A stretch of 64,000 nucleotides of DNA, from contig OX359276.1 in NCBI GenBank assembly GCA_947179155.2, forward strand, positions 41,034,192-41,098,191, in the 5' to 3' direction. Below, one piece after another: positions 11,403-22,741 of this stretch. The position numbers were made by a program, and so were the translations under genes. The stretch's first letter is position 1; every line of letters begins with the position of its first letter. Below the pieces are notes generated by a model. It did not search any database. It saw only the letters and a program-made list of their open reading frames with translations, and was not told the origin of the DNA. The DNA comes from Hedera helix. Taxonomy: Eukaryota; Streptophyta; Magnoliopsida; Apiales; Araliaceae.

Positions 11403-12175
11403 ATCATAGGTACTCAAGAACCACTTCGGATCATTGCGTCTTTGTGAAAAATATTTCCGATGGGAATTTTATCATTCTCTTGCTTTATGTTGATGATATG
11501 TTAATTGTAGGGCAAGATACAAACAAGATCAAGGAGTTGAAGTTGGAGCTAAGCAACTCTTTCGCTATGAATGATCTGGGATTGGCAAAACAAATTCTTG
11601 ACATGAGAATTGTTCGTGATCGCAAACAGGGTCAGATCTGGTTGTCGCAAGAACATTATATTGAAAAGGTTATTGAAAGGTTCAATATGGATAAAGCGAA
11701 GCCCGTTGGTTGCCCACTTGCCGGCCATTTCAAGCTTAGCACAAAACAATGTCCTACAAGTAAGCAAGATAAGGAAAAGATGAAGAAGGTTCCATATGCT
11801 TCAGTCGTTGGTTCTTTGATGTATGCCATGGTTTGTACAAGACCGGATATAGCTCATGCTGTTGGTGTTGTTAGTCAGTTCCTTGCTAATCTAGGCAAAG
11901 AACATTGGGCTGCGGTTAAATGGATTTTTAGGTATCTTAGAGGCACTTTCCGAGTATGTTTATGTTTTGGTAATGGTAAACCAATGCTTGATGGGTTTAC
12001 GGATGTCGATATGGCTGGTGATGTTGATTCGAGGAAGTCTACTTCTGGGTACTTGATGACATTTGCAGGGGGAGCTATAGCATGGCAATCAAGGTTGCAG
12101 AAATATATTGCTCTATCCACTACGGAAGCGGAATTCGTTGTTATTATTGAAGCTTGCAAGGAGTTATTGTGGTTG

Positions 12176-12970
12176 AATGGAGCCATACCTATACTTGCTT
12201 GGTAACTGTTGTTGTAGGAAAATTCCACCAATGGCAAGTACTTATCCCAACTTCCTTTGAAATCTAGTACGCAAAGTCTCAAAAGATCTTCGAGGGTCTG
12301 GATCGTCCTTTCCGATTGTCCGTCCGTCTGAGGATGGTATGCAGAACTGAATCGTAGCTCAGTGCCCATAGCTTTTTGTAGACTGATCCAAAAGCGTGAA
12401 GTGAATCTAGGATCTCGATCAGAAACTATGGAAACTGACATGCCATGCAATCTCACAATCTCATTTATGTACATACCGGCAAGACGTTCAAGTGAAAAGT
12501 TTTCTCGTATAGGCAAGAAATGAGTAGATTTGGTCAATCTATCTACGATCACCCAAATTGCATCTAAGCCTTGAGAAACTTTTGGAAGACCCGTCACGAA
12601 ATTTATATTGATGTGTTCCCACTTCCATTCGGGAACCTCAAGTGGTTGTAATGGACCCTTAGGTACTTGATGCTCTGCCTTGACACGTTGACAAGTTAGG
12701 CACCTTGAGATAAACTCTGCAATCTCTCTTTTCATATTGTTCCACCAAAATGTATGTCGAAGATCTCGATACATCTTGGTACCTCCTGGGTGGATTGCAA
12801 ACGGCGTGTTGTGTGCCTCCATCATGATTTTATGCTTCAATTCAGGATCGTTAGGAACACAGAGTCGAGAGTTGACTCGAAGTATTCCTTTCTCGTCGAT
12901 TCTTGCTTCGGGAATGACACCTTCTTGTACTTTCTTTATCATATTTATCAGTTCCGGATCGGTAGCTTGA
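12176..12970 (-). pseudogene. Ty3/gypsy integrase, C-terminally truncated
   Basis: It has the HHCC zinc-binding region (HNTPFAIHPGG, then CLTCQRVKAEH) and the catalytic core (WVIVDRLTKSTHF, VSDRDPRFTSRFW, YHPQTDGQSERTIQTLE), giving the D, D and E residues. The frame runs without stops to NNSYQASIGMAPF and then breaks into copia antisense sequence, so the usual chromodomain region or C-terminal tail is absent. Upstream, the frame continues across the CACTA insertion once one TGA copy is removed (IKAAQ followed by ATDPEL). This shows the pol frame was open when the CACTA element landed. Confidence 0.93.
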
Positions 12971-12984
12971 CACTACTAGAAAAA

Positions 12985-13260
12985 GGCTTAATTCCGACGG
13001 AATTATTTCCGACGGAATTAATTTCGTCGAAAATAATATATTTCCGACGGAATATTCCGTCGAAAATAATTCCGTCGACAATAAATTATAATCGACGGAC
13101 TTCCGTCGATATAGTACCTCCCCTGTTGGCGCCAGAATTCCCGCGTCCGGGCGATATAATGTCGACGGAATATAACCTATAATCGACGGATAGTCCGTCG
13201 AAATTATTTTATTTTCGACGGATTCAATTTCGACGGAATATTCCGTCGGAAATAATATAA
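12985..13260. repeat. Left subterminal repeat array of the CACTA element
   Basis: At least a dozen copies of TTCCGACGG / CCGTCGGAA or close variants (TTCGACGG, ATCGACGG) occur in both orientations within about 280 bp. By analogy with En/Spm they are candidate binding sites for the 447-residue protein encoded at 18781-20756. Confidence 0.85.
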
Positions 13261-13474
13261 AACCCTTATCTTCGTCTTTTCCCCCCAGCCGCCTCCTTCA
13301 GTTTATTTCTCTCTCTCTCTCCTCGCGATTTCTCCTCTCTCTCTCAAATCCGTCCGGACGTCCGACCTCCGACCTCCGACCCACCTCCGGTACACTCCTC
13401 CCTCCGTGCTGCCGTCCGTGCCGCCTCCGACGACCGCCGTCCGTGCCACCTCCCTCCGATCCGTACGTAGCAGT

Positions 13475-13480
<6 letters not shown>
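13261..13480 (+). promoter_or_regulatory. Probable promoter/5' UTR region of the CACTA transcription unit
   Basis: This is a C/T-rich stretch with CTCTCTCTCT runs and repeated GACCTCCGACC, followed by GCAGTAAGGTATATA, which could be a splice donor ending a non-coding first exon. The CACTA MITEs at 35662 and 37505 keep a comparable CT-rich block. Function is inferred from position. Confidence 0.4.
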
Positions 13481-13510
<30 letters not shown>

Positions 13511-13562
13511 GTGTGCCGGCTGCCGGCTGATGGCTGCCGGTTGAAAATTTTTCCGGCAGTGG

Positions 13563-13623
<61 letters not shown>
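13476..13623. repeat. Two (TA)n microsatellites
   Basis: TA runs at about 13480-13505 and 13566-13622 are separated by GGATGTGTGCCGGCTGCCGG and similar sequence. The small open frame through them is an artefact. Confidence 0.92.
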
Positions 13624-13626
<3 letters not shown>

Positions 13627-13789
13627 GATTGTGGCAGTATGTGGAGTATATATAAATTGTTGTGTATGTTAATTTGTGGCGATTAGTTATTATGTTGTGT
13701 ATTTCCGACGGAATTTGAAATTTCTGTTAAAATTGTTCAAATGCAATATTTGTGGGCCCTACATATATTTGTGTATTTTCCTTATTTGT

Positions 13790-14555
13790 CAATATTAAAA
13801 TAAATTTAGTATTTACTTAGTTTTGTAATAATAACATAAAATGAAATTAACTAACATAAAAATATAATTAAATAAAATTAAGATAAATTAAATATACTTA
13901 CAATAAATTAAATTCATAAAACTAAATAAAATAAATTAATTTAAAATAAAATTAAGTAAAATAAAATGTAGAGAAATATAATTCAGAAAAAATAAATTAA
14001 ATTACGTAAAATAAAATAAAGTGAAATAAAATATAATTAAATTAATTTATTATAATAGAAGTAGTGTAATATAATTAAATTAAATTAAGTTAAATTATAA
14101 TTAAATTAAATTAAGTTAATGTAATATAAAATAAATTAAGTAAAATAAAATAAAATAATTACATTTAAATTAAATTAAACTAAGTTAAATTAAGTACAAT
14201 TAAAATAAACTAAAATAACATATAATTAAATTAATTTAATATAATAAAATTATATCATGTATAATTAATTTACATTAACTTAAGTTAAATTTAATATAAT
14301 TAAAATAAAATAAATTAAGTTAAATAAAATATAATGAAATAAATGAAGTTAATATAATGAAACAAAATTATATTAAGGTAAATTAAATAAAATTATGTGA
14401 AATTAAATATAATTAAGAAAAAATAAATTAAATTAAGTAAAATGAAATAAACTAGATAAAATAAATTAATTTAAATAAGATTAAGTTAAATTAAATAAAA
14501 TGAAAATAAAGTAAATTAAGTAAAACAAAATTAAATAAAATAACATTAATTTAAC
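13790..14555. repeat. Cytosine-poor AAATTAA-type simple tract inside the CACTA element
   Basis: For about 770 bp the plus strand consists almost only of A and T with single G residues and very few C residues. It is built of variants of AAATTAAATTAAGTAAAATAA. No fixed period is obvious by eye. It lies between the probable first exon and the TNP2 coding exon, so it is probably intronic or 5' spacer. Confidence 0.85.
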
Positions 14556-15134
14556 GTTCCTCGCTTGACATTCACTCGTAACGGATGAATATGGAATACT
14601 CTTACTTTAATCAAATCAGTTGTACATGCAGTTTCGTTACGATTTTAGAAATTCAATTGCGCTGTACCCAAAAAATTCGTTTAGTAAATTCAATCACTTA
14701 TGCATGTAATTTGGTTAGGAGCTTAGAAACCCGTTTGACATTCACTCACTAGGAGTGAATGCCAAATAGTCCCCCGTCTGGGACTGTTGCTAGATGTTAT
14801 GTCTCTCACTTAGGTTTGTGCCAACAATTTGAGTTCGTTTTATTTGTTTTGAGGACTTTTCGTTGGCATCTCTACATGTTCTCTGAGTACATACTTAGCC
14901 TACGTCGACGTGGTCTATTTCGTGTACTTAGAGACCATGGGGAGGTGCTGTCGAAATTTCTTTGAAACAGAAAAAACGTGCTCACGGTGTTGGCACAAGT
15001 GAGGAGACGCATCTAGGAACGGGATAGAAGCCTGACCCGTATATTTAGAAGGTGAAGTCATGCAAGAATCATGAATGCATACACATACGCTAAGCACCCT
15101 CGTTAATTTGATACATCGTATTGTTCAGTTAAAT

Positions 15135-18100
15135 ATGTCAGACGACCGGAGCTGGATGTACCGTAGAATTCCGGTTGATGGTAGAGGATTACTGCCTGAG
15201 TACCGTGATGGGGTGTCCAAATTTTTAAATTTTGCCAATGAACACGCTGATAATTCTAACGGAAAGATGAGATGCCCGTGTTTCAAATGTAAAAACCTGA
15301 TTTGGAAGACAGCCGACAACATTAAGTACGATTTGTATTCGCGTGGGTTTGTAGATGGGTATTCTCTATGGATTCATCACGGAGAGTCAACTGAGCTCAG
15401 CGAAATAAGTGACAGTATAGGCCAACCAATTCACTGCGATCGATACGATGATAGTTATGATGCCGTGGAGATGTTGGTTGATGCGTATGGCCCTAACAAT
15501 ATTGATTGTGATGCAAATGAGCAGTCCTCAATAACTGGTCAACAAGAACCAAAGGACACAGCAGCAGCCTTTTACAATATACTATCTGAATCTGCTGTCC
15601 CATTGTACGATGGAAATGATAAGCACACCAGACTATCTGCAGTGACGAAGCTCTTACACTTCAAGAATGAGCATGGCTGCAGTGAGAGAGGTTTCAATGA
15701 GTTGCTTAGACTTATCAGCGAGTTGTTACCAAAGGGTCACACTCTGCCCTCAAGTTATTATGAAGTTAAAAAGATGGTAAAGGGTTTAAATTTGGGGTAT
15801 ACAAAGATCGATGCTTGTGAGCAGGATTGCATGTTATATTACGGGGCTGACATAGATAAACTGCAGTGTGACATTTGCAACATGTCTCGTTACAAGACAA
15901 CTAAACCTGGGGGGAAAACTAAGCGTGTGCCTAAAAAAATCTTAAGGTACTTTCCGCTTGTCTCGAGACTTCAGCGTCTATTCATGTCGACCCACACTGC
16001 AGCGCATATGACTTGGCATAAAACAAGGGACGTCGTGCCTGGTCAGTTGTCTCACCCCGCAGATGGAGATGAGTGGAAGAAGTTTGATGCAAATTTTCCT
16101 CAATTTGCTGAGGAAAGTAGGAATGTCAGGCTTGGCATGGCTACAGATGGGTTTTGTCCATTTAATAATTTTAGTCAACCATACTCTGTGTGGCCAGTGA
16201 TTATGGTAGCTTACAATCTTCCACCGTCAATGTGCATGAAGGATCCGTATCTGTTCTTGACTTTACTCATACCGGGGAATAAGAGTCCTGCAAAAGACAT
16301 AAACGTGTATCTTAGGCCGTTAGTCGATGAACTTAAGATGCTGTGGGAGACGGGGGTGCAGACTTATGACAAATCAATAAAGAAAAATTTTCTGATGAAG
16401 GCAGCTTTGTTGTGGACTATCACTGATTTTCCGGCACTTGGGATGATCAGTGGGTGGTCGACTCACGGAAAGTTGTCATGTCCAGTTTGTGTGGGGGATG
16501 TGCAAGGCACACATCTAAAACATGGCCGAAAAATTAGTTTCTTTGGTACTGCTCGTAGATTCTTGCCTGCTGATCACACTTACAGAAAGATGTCGACACA
16601 GTTTAATAGAAAAACAGAGAAAAAGGGGGTTGTCGGTCGATTGTCAGGCAGCGAGGTTTTCAGTTGGCTGAACGATCTTAACTTTCCACCACCAGGGAAG
16701 GAACACAGTAAATATAGGGCCCAAGGTTACGGCAAGGCTCATAACTGGACGCATTTGCCCATGTTCTTCGAGTTGCCGTACTGGGAGTCGCTTTCAGTCC
16801 GTCACTGTATAGATGTAATGCATACAGAAAAGAATGTGTTTGAGAACGTGTTTTACACCGTGATAGATGCGAGTGGTAAAGCAAAAGACAATGACAATGC
16901 ACGGAAAGATCTTGAGGCACTTAACATATGGCCTGATTTGTGGCTTCGACATAACAACTCAAAACCTAAAGCTCCATTCTGTTTAACAAAGCAACAAGTT
17001 GAAGACATCTACAAATGGATAAGTGCGTTGAAGCTCCCAGATGGATACGCTTCTAATATATGTCGTTGTAGTAAGGTTGAACAGTTGAAAATTACTGGGT
17101 TCAAAAGTCATGATTGTCATGTATTCATGCAGAAGTTGATGCCAATTGCATTTCGCGAGATGTTGCCCAGAAAAATTGTAGACGCCTTAACCGAACTTTC
17201 AAATTTCTTTCGAGATCTATGTTCAACGGTTATAAGGTATACTGACGTGGAGCAAATGGAGAAAAATATAGTCCTGACAATGTGCAAATTAGAAATGATA
17301 TTTCCTCCGGGATTTTTTGACTCGATGGAGCATTTGCCTATTCATCTGCCATATGAACTTAAGTATGGAGGACCTGTACAATATCGATGGATGTATCCGT
17401 TTGAGAGGTATTATCGTCTACATTTCTTTTTTGATAATATTCATAACTCATATTCGTAATGTCTGTGAACTTAATTAATGTATTTTAGGTACATGCGTCG
17501 TTTAAAGCAGAAAGTAAATAATAAAGCTCGTGTAGAGGGTTCTATTGCTGAACGGTACACGGAGGAAGAGCTTGTCAACTTTAGCTCATTGTATTTTGAA
17601 GATATTGTGAAAACGAAACACAATCGTTTAAGTCGAAATGAGGTCGTCGGAGTCCAACCATGTGTTGATGAGTTAGCTGTATTTTCTTATCCGGCTAAAC
17701 CATTTGGCCATGAGACGATGAAGTACTTAAGCGAAAAAGATTTGAAAATTGTGTCTACATATGTGCTTCTAAATATGCCCGAAGTATCGTCGTACATAAC
17801 GTAAGTAAATACTATTAATAAAAGTTTAATTTTTAATAGCCTAGTATAAAATTAAATCATGTCATAACTGTTTCAGTGCATTTGAAGACGAATCATGTGC
17901 TTTAAACCCGAGCTTAAATGCAGTACAGTTGGAATCATTCACGACTATAAATTTTCAACAGTGGTTTAAGAGAAGGGTTGCAGAAGACAACAATTATGTG
18001 CGTTTTAAGGATGTCATCGAAGGACCTTACAAATTGATTAGTTCATTTCCCGGCTGTATCGTCAATGGGTATAGATTTAATGTCGATGACATAAACGAAC

Positions 18101-18705
18101 CGACTTCAGTCAATTCTGGTATTGTCGTGTTGGGCAGTTGTTACCATGATTCGGAGTCCAATTATTATGGACGTTTAGAGGAAGTAATTACGCTCAATTA
18201 TCCCGGGGGTAAAAAGGTAGTTACATTTAAATGTCGCTGGTTTGATACTGAGAAAGGTGTTAAAGTTGATCGTAACAGAATGGTCACAGTAAATATAAAG
18301 TCAAAGTTACATTCTGCTGACGTATTTGTATTAGCCAGTCAAGCGACTCAAGTTTATTACTCATCTAATGTAGTAAATTGTAAAAGTCCCTGGTATACAG
18401 TTGTCACAACAAAGACTCGTCCATTTGATGATAGTAATATGTCTGGGACAGATGAGCCATTGCAGGATGATATTAGCAAATTCAGTCAGGTAGTCCTACA
18501 TAACGACGATTTGTTGGTAGATGTCATTGACATACCCGATAATGATGATGTCGAGGAAGACCTGGTTGACGTACCCGATAATGATGAAGTCGAGGAATAC
18601 GTGGTTGACGATGAAACTGATAATGAAGAAGTCGTGTCAGAATCCGAGGATAACTATGAAAATGATTCTGATGGGTTTGACGACGTATTACATTTAAACT
18701 TATGA
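15135..18705 (+). CDS. CACTA transposase, TNP2/TNPD type (3 exons)
   Basis: The exons proposed are 15135-17407, 17490 region (17489-17800) and 17877-18705, with GT-AG introns 17408-17488 and 17801-17876, giving 1137 codons. The start is the ATG of MSDDRSWMYR, because the Transpos_assoc domain (residues about 1-85, CPCFKCKN) begins there; an ATG 20 codons upstream adds nothing recognisable. The transposase core follows, with GMATDGFCPF (Asp about 338), HGKLSCPVC, and HCIDVMHTEKNVFENV (Asp about 560, Glu about 565). Across the first splice it continues into YPFERYMRRLKQ (DUF4218-like). The third exon has a DUF4216-like region (YYGRLEEVITL, TFKCRWFD) and an acidic tail. It should cut and join the element ends in the nucleus. 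There are no internal stops, so it is a candidate active enzyme. Confidence 0.92.
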
Positions 18706-18780
18706 AGTGTATTTTATTCAAATAAATTAATTAACTGCATATTAATTGCATTTTATTTTTTGTATTTCAGTAGTACATTT

Positions 18781-20756
18781 ATGGCTAGGCATAGTGGTGG
18801 TCGTGCAGGATCATCTGACGGGACTCAGGGCGGGTCATCATCGTCAGGTAGTAGATTTTCTTAAATATTAATTTGTTTTGCTTATTATTTGTAGGTTATG
18901 TTTTTGGAATTGATTTATTAACTTTAATTATTCAATTTTACTTACAGAGACTGCTCGACGACGTCCTCGAGGGACGAACCTCGGGTTATTTGGTCGCCCG
19001 CCAGCTGTTGCGCATATTGTCCGCGTAGATGTCGGCTCTGCGCAGTAAGTGTAAAATAACGTTATGTTAAATTGAATTAATTTATTTTGTAAAACAATAA
19101 ACATAATTTTGCGTTCTTTGTTTTGTTTTGTAGTATTATGGATCCTGTGGCTAAAGCCACTTTACACGCCATATGTCTGACACACCTCCCCATTGGCTGC
19201 ATGCGATTTACGCAGTACACGCAGCATGATGCCTCCTTCATGGATACCGTGTTGCGTGAATTTCACGTAAGCTATTTTAAATAATTTAAACTGTATACCT
19301 ACATACTACTTACACATTCAATTTAGTTTTTCTGATAAGTTAGTTCGTTTTCTTAGATTTATTTTAGATATGAGGAGGGCATCTCTCAGGCGGCAGGCGA
19401 CGGTGTTATTATTGCACATGTCGCGAAGAACTACGCCGGCTGGTTGTACGAGATGAGACATAGGGCTGCCCGGGCAGTTGTAGACCAGCCCGGGACTACT
19501 ATTCGAGACCATCAGCCCCCTATTGTCTCAGATGCAGTATGGGAGGTCATGTGTACTCATTGGGATGCTGACGACTTCAAAAAAAAATCAGAACAAATGA
19601 AGAAAAATCGTAGCCAGCTCCGAGTAGTACATACTACGGGTTCACGGTCATTTGAAGAAGTAAAATCGGTATGTATATATTTAGTTTACTTTAATATTCT
19701 CATAAAAATATATACTAAATAAATGATAAATTAAAATTTTATTTGTTAGGTCATGGGCGGTGAGTTGGGACGACCTCCCACCATGATCGAGTTCTGGGAT
19801 AGAGCCCACACGCCAAAGAGATGTAGTATGTCACAGGCAGCTGCAGCTATACGGGTAAGAGTTTTTATAAAGTTATGTAATAATTAGTATCATGCACTTA
19901 ATTAAATGAGTCAATAAACTACCATATACATAATAAATTGCAGGACCGATTTCAGAGTCTTCGGGACGAGCGTGTAGCTGAGTTGCAGGCTGCTAGGGGA
20001 GATTCTACCATCCCTCCGTCCGACGTTAGTCTATCTAGGGATGAGGAGATGGCTCTTTGGGTCGCGTCTCAAGATCCCCCTAGTAGCACTACGAGCAGAT
20101 ATCGAGTGTTGGAGCTGCCGAGGGTGCCGGCATATACATTGAGCGGAGGTATTTATTGTAGTATGTTACTCGTTAATTCAAAATTTATATTGATATTTTA
20201 TTATTTTTGTGTTATATTTAATGTTGCAGGTTCTAGCCAGCGTTCGAGAGGAGATGTTGGACAATCTCATACGGGCGCTGGCTTGGACGACGCGTTGTTC
20301 CAGCGGGTTATGGCGGCGGTGTCGGAGACGTTTCGTACGGATCCGATATTCCGTAGTCAGAGCCTACCTACTAGTGCTCGTCTTCACCAGCTTGCTCAGG
20401 ACGTTGCAGCAGGGGCCAGTGTCGAGAGTACGGGCATATCTCCGGAGCAGTTCGCCGCGATACGAGACGAGGTGATTCGGATGGTGACTACCTTGTTGCT
20501 GGAGGCTTTTGGCCCGATGATGACTCAGCGCCCGACTGCACAGGTATTTTGTTCATATTAAGTTGTATATTCTGCAATAATTATTTAACTATGAATTTTT
20601 ATCTGAAGTACGGACTAATGACGATATTTGTAATTGTATTAACAGGATGATAATTTCGAGCATGCTGGCGATGCCGATCGCGAGCGGGGGGGTGAGAACG
20701 ATGATTTTCATACACCAGAGCAGAACCCTCGATCTCTGGGCGATGATTCTTTGTAG
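18781..20756 (+). CDS. CACTA accessory protein, Transposase_24 (Ptta/En/Spm) / TNPA-like (8 exons)
   Basis: The model read by eye is 18781-18847, 18948-19044, 19134-19266, 19357-19668, 19750-19854, 19944-20148, 20230-20543 and 20646-20756, all GT-AG, summing to 448 codons including the stop. The protein starts MARHSGGRAGSS. It then has the Transposase_24 hallmark region in exons 4-5 (WEVMCTHWDADDFKKKSEQM, NRSQ, HTTGSRSF, LGRPPTMIEFWDRAH), a probable coiled region (DRFQSLRDERVAELQAA) and a polar acidic C-terminus. In characterised CACTA elements the second protein binds the subterminal repeats; here those would be the TTCCGWCGGAA motifs. At exon 4 the nearer AG (19366-19367) would give a stop, so the AG at 19355-19356 was chosen. 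Confidence 0.85.
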
Positions 20757-20999
20757 ATTATACTTTAGTTGTAATTAATTTAACTTAATTGATTGTAAAT
20801 ATCGTAATTTGGTTTAGTTTTGTAAAGTATGATAATTTATTTTCTAATGTGTCGTCGTTTATATTTATATCAACTGTGTGAACATAAAGAATGGATTGCT
20901 GTTGTGTTGTTGGGATAAAGCAGGTTTGCAGGTACAAAAAATGTGGTTTTAAAACCTGGCAAAAAGAAAAAACAAAAAGAACCACTAAAAAAAAAACCT
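20757..20999. other. 3' untranslated/spacer region of the CACTA element
   Basis: AT-rich non-coding DNA between the stop codon of the second gene and the right subterminal array. No separate gene is seen. Confidence 0.6.
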
Positions 21000-21430
21000 G
21001 GTATTTCCGACGGAATGTGTTATTTCCGACGGAATTTCCGTCGTAATTAGTGTAGATTTTATTATTTATATAATTTCTGGAAGGGATATTACCGACGGAA
21101 TAATTTAATTACGACGGAAAATCCGTCGAATTTAAAAACTTATTTCGACGGAAGCGTAGTATTTCTGACGGAATTTCCGTCGATTATATAATTGAAATTT
21201 CGACGGAATTATATAATGCCGACGGAATTTATTCCGTCGAAAATAATTTATTGCCGACGGGAATCTCGACGAAAAAAATGCGTCGAGGATTATTTTATTT
21301 TCGACCGAATTGTCGACGGAATTAATCCCGACGCGATTATTTACGTCCGAATCTTCGACCGATATTTCCGTCGGAAATACTCTATTTCCGACGGAATGTG
21401 TTTATTTCCGACGGAAAATTCCGTCGGAAA
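21000..21430. repeat. Right subterminal repeat array of the CACTA element
   Basis: TTTCCGACGGAA and TTCCGTCG-type motifs repeat in both orientations up to the right terminal repeat, mirroring the left array. The array is somewhat longer than the left one. Confidence 0.87.
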
Positions 21431-21450
21431 TAGGCCTTTTTCTTGTAGTG

Positions 21451-22100
21451 TGAGCAGCTTTAATTTTATCGATTAAAGCTGGTTCTACTCGCACGTGAGC
21501 AATCTTCGAGTGGGTCCCTGGTGTCTTTAGCTCTATCTCCATCTTTTGCAAGTCGTACAAAATACACTTTTGTGTTGTCAGCAGTGCACTTATACTCGCA
21601 TAAGATCTTCTGCTCAAAGCGTCAGCTACAACGTTCGCCTTTCCCGGGTGATACTTGATTGTGTGGTCGTAATCCTTCAACAGCTTAAGCCAACGTCGTT
21701 GTCGCATGTTGAGTTCCTTTTGGGTGAAGAAATACTTGAGACTTTTATGATCCGTATAGCTATCCACTTTTTCTCCGTACAAGTAGTGTCTCCAGATCTT
21801 CAACGCGAAGACGACTGCTGCCAACTCTAGATCATGAGTAGGATAATTTTTCTCATAATCTTTGAGTTGTCGAGAGGCATAAGCTATAACCTTTCCATGT
21901 TGCATAATGACACAGCCTAGACCTTTGCCTGAAGCATCGCTATATATGACGAATTCTCCTGATCCTGATGGAATAGTCAGAACAGGAGCTGAAACAAGTC
22001 TCCTCTTGAGTTCTTGAAAACTCTTCTCGTATTCCTCGCTCGATATAAGTTTTGTACTAGAATGAATGATACCGATATCTAGTAATTAAACTTTCAACTC
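21451..22100 (-). pseudogene. Ty3/gypsy RT C-terminus and RNase H, with internal RT deletion
   Basis: On the minus strand, YEKSFQELKRRLVSAPVLTI, VIYSDASGKGLGCV, LELAAVVFALKIWRHYLYG and YTDHKSLKYFF mark the RT connection and RNase H domain. NMRQRRWLKLLKDYD and YHPGKANVVADALSRR lead toward integrase. Upstream, the start of RT (PYQMAPIEHQELKV, then LLDIGII) is joined directly to STKLISSEEYEKS near 22050. The whole RT catalytic core, including the YxDD box, is therefore missing. This copy cannot encode its own RT. Confidence 0.9.
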
Positions 22101-22735
22101 TTGGTGTTCTATGGGAGCCATTTGGTATGGGACTTTAAAAAATGGGCTTAGTGCTGGGTTCAAGATCGATACAGAATTCAATTTCACGGTTTGGGGGTAA
22201 GCCAGAAAGTTGCTCAAGAAAAACGTCTGGAAACTCATTAACAATGAGAATATCATTCAAATTTGATGTGTTTTTGTTCAAATCAGCGATATGAGCTAAA
22301 AATGCTTGACATCCGTTTTTCAATAAACGAATGACTTTATGGCTAGAAATAACAGTTACAGATTTCAACGGTTTAGTTGCTTGAATTTGCATGACAGGTT
22401 GATTAGGAATATAAAAACTAATAATCTTATGAAAACAATCAATTTTAGCATGATGGGTAGTCAACCAATCAATTCCTAGAATCACATCAAAGTCATGCAT
22501 CAAAGAATTAAGGTCAACAGGTAGTGTGAGGTTGTTGATTTGAACTAATCAAGATTTATAGACAGTAGATGTGATAGATATTTCTCCCAATGGGGTTTCA
22601 ACTGATAAGACAATGCTTAAGTTTTCAATAGTTAAATTTAAACGTTAAGTACATATAGATGAGATAAAAGAGTGGGTAGAGCCAGTATCTAACATGGCAT
22701 AGACTTCACGAGAATTGATGAATAGCTTACCGGTC
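22101..22735 (-). pseudogene. Ty3/gypsy aspartic protease and protease-RT linker
   Basis: VMTGKLFINSREVYAMLDTGSTHSFIS carries the protease active-site DTGST near 22680. DFDVILGIDWLTTHHAKIDC is the usual second half of a retropepsin-like domain. FPDVFLEQLSGLPPNREIEF is the conserved entry to RT. Stops and frame changes between about 22503 and 22645 break the frame. The protease frame is offset from the upstream ORF (22742-23371), with which it overlaps. Confidence 0.88.
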
Positions 22736-22741
22736 ATCACC

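Larger units (their letters stand above)
8470..12175 (+). pseudogene. Ty1/copia pol fragment: integrase C-part, reverse transcriptase, RNase H
   Basis: Copia polyprotein pieces run in order. The integrase end (TPQQNRVAERMNRT) is at about 8500-8800. The acidic/proline linker and RRSTRERQPS are at about 9030-9170. Reverse transcriptase follows (NKWVYRFKIDG, VKTAFLHGNLEEEIYMKQP, SLYGLKQAPRQWY), then the catalytic YVDDMLIVG at about 11489. RNase H (DSRKSTSGYLM, ALSTTEAEF) ends near 12175. In-frame stops occur near 8494, 8797, 9016 and 9390. A solo LTR (9714-11402) splits RT between the QAPRQWY and YVDD motifs. The 3' end is fused to gypsy integrase at about 12176. It is a dead remnant: no gag or protease, and the RNase H end is lost. 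Confidence 0.93.
12971..21450 (+). mobile_element. CACTA (En/Spm-type) transposon, 8480 bp, apparently complete
   Basis: The termini are CACTACTAGAAAAAGGC at the left and GCCTTTTTCTTGTAGTG at the right, a 17-bp inverted repeat with one mismatch. The 3-bp duplication TGA flanks it (12968-12970 and 21451-21453). Both subterminal regions (about 12985-13260 and 21000-21430) are packed with the palindromic motif TTCCGACGGAA / TTCCGTCGGAA in both orientations, the kind of array bound by TNPA-type proteins in known CACTA elements. Inside are two plus-strand genes with usable splice sites and open frames. It interrupts gypsy integrase. Confidence 0.96.

Noticed and set aside
13406..13624. 72-codon frame in the CACTA 5' region
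   Set aside because: Mostly (TA)n and CT-rich leader; upstream of both transposition genes and without any domain.
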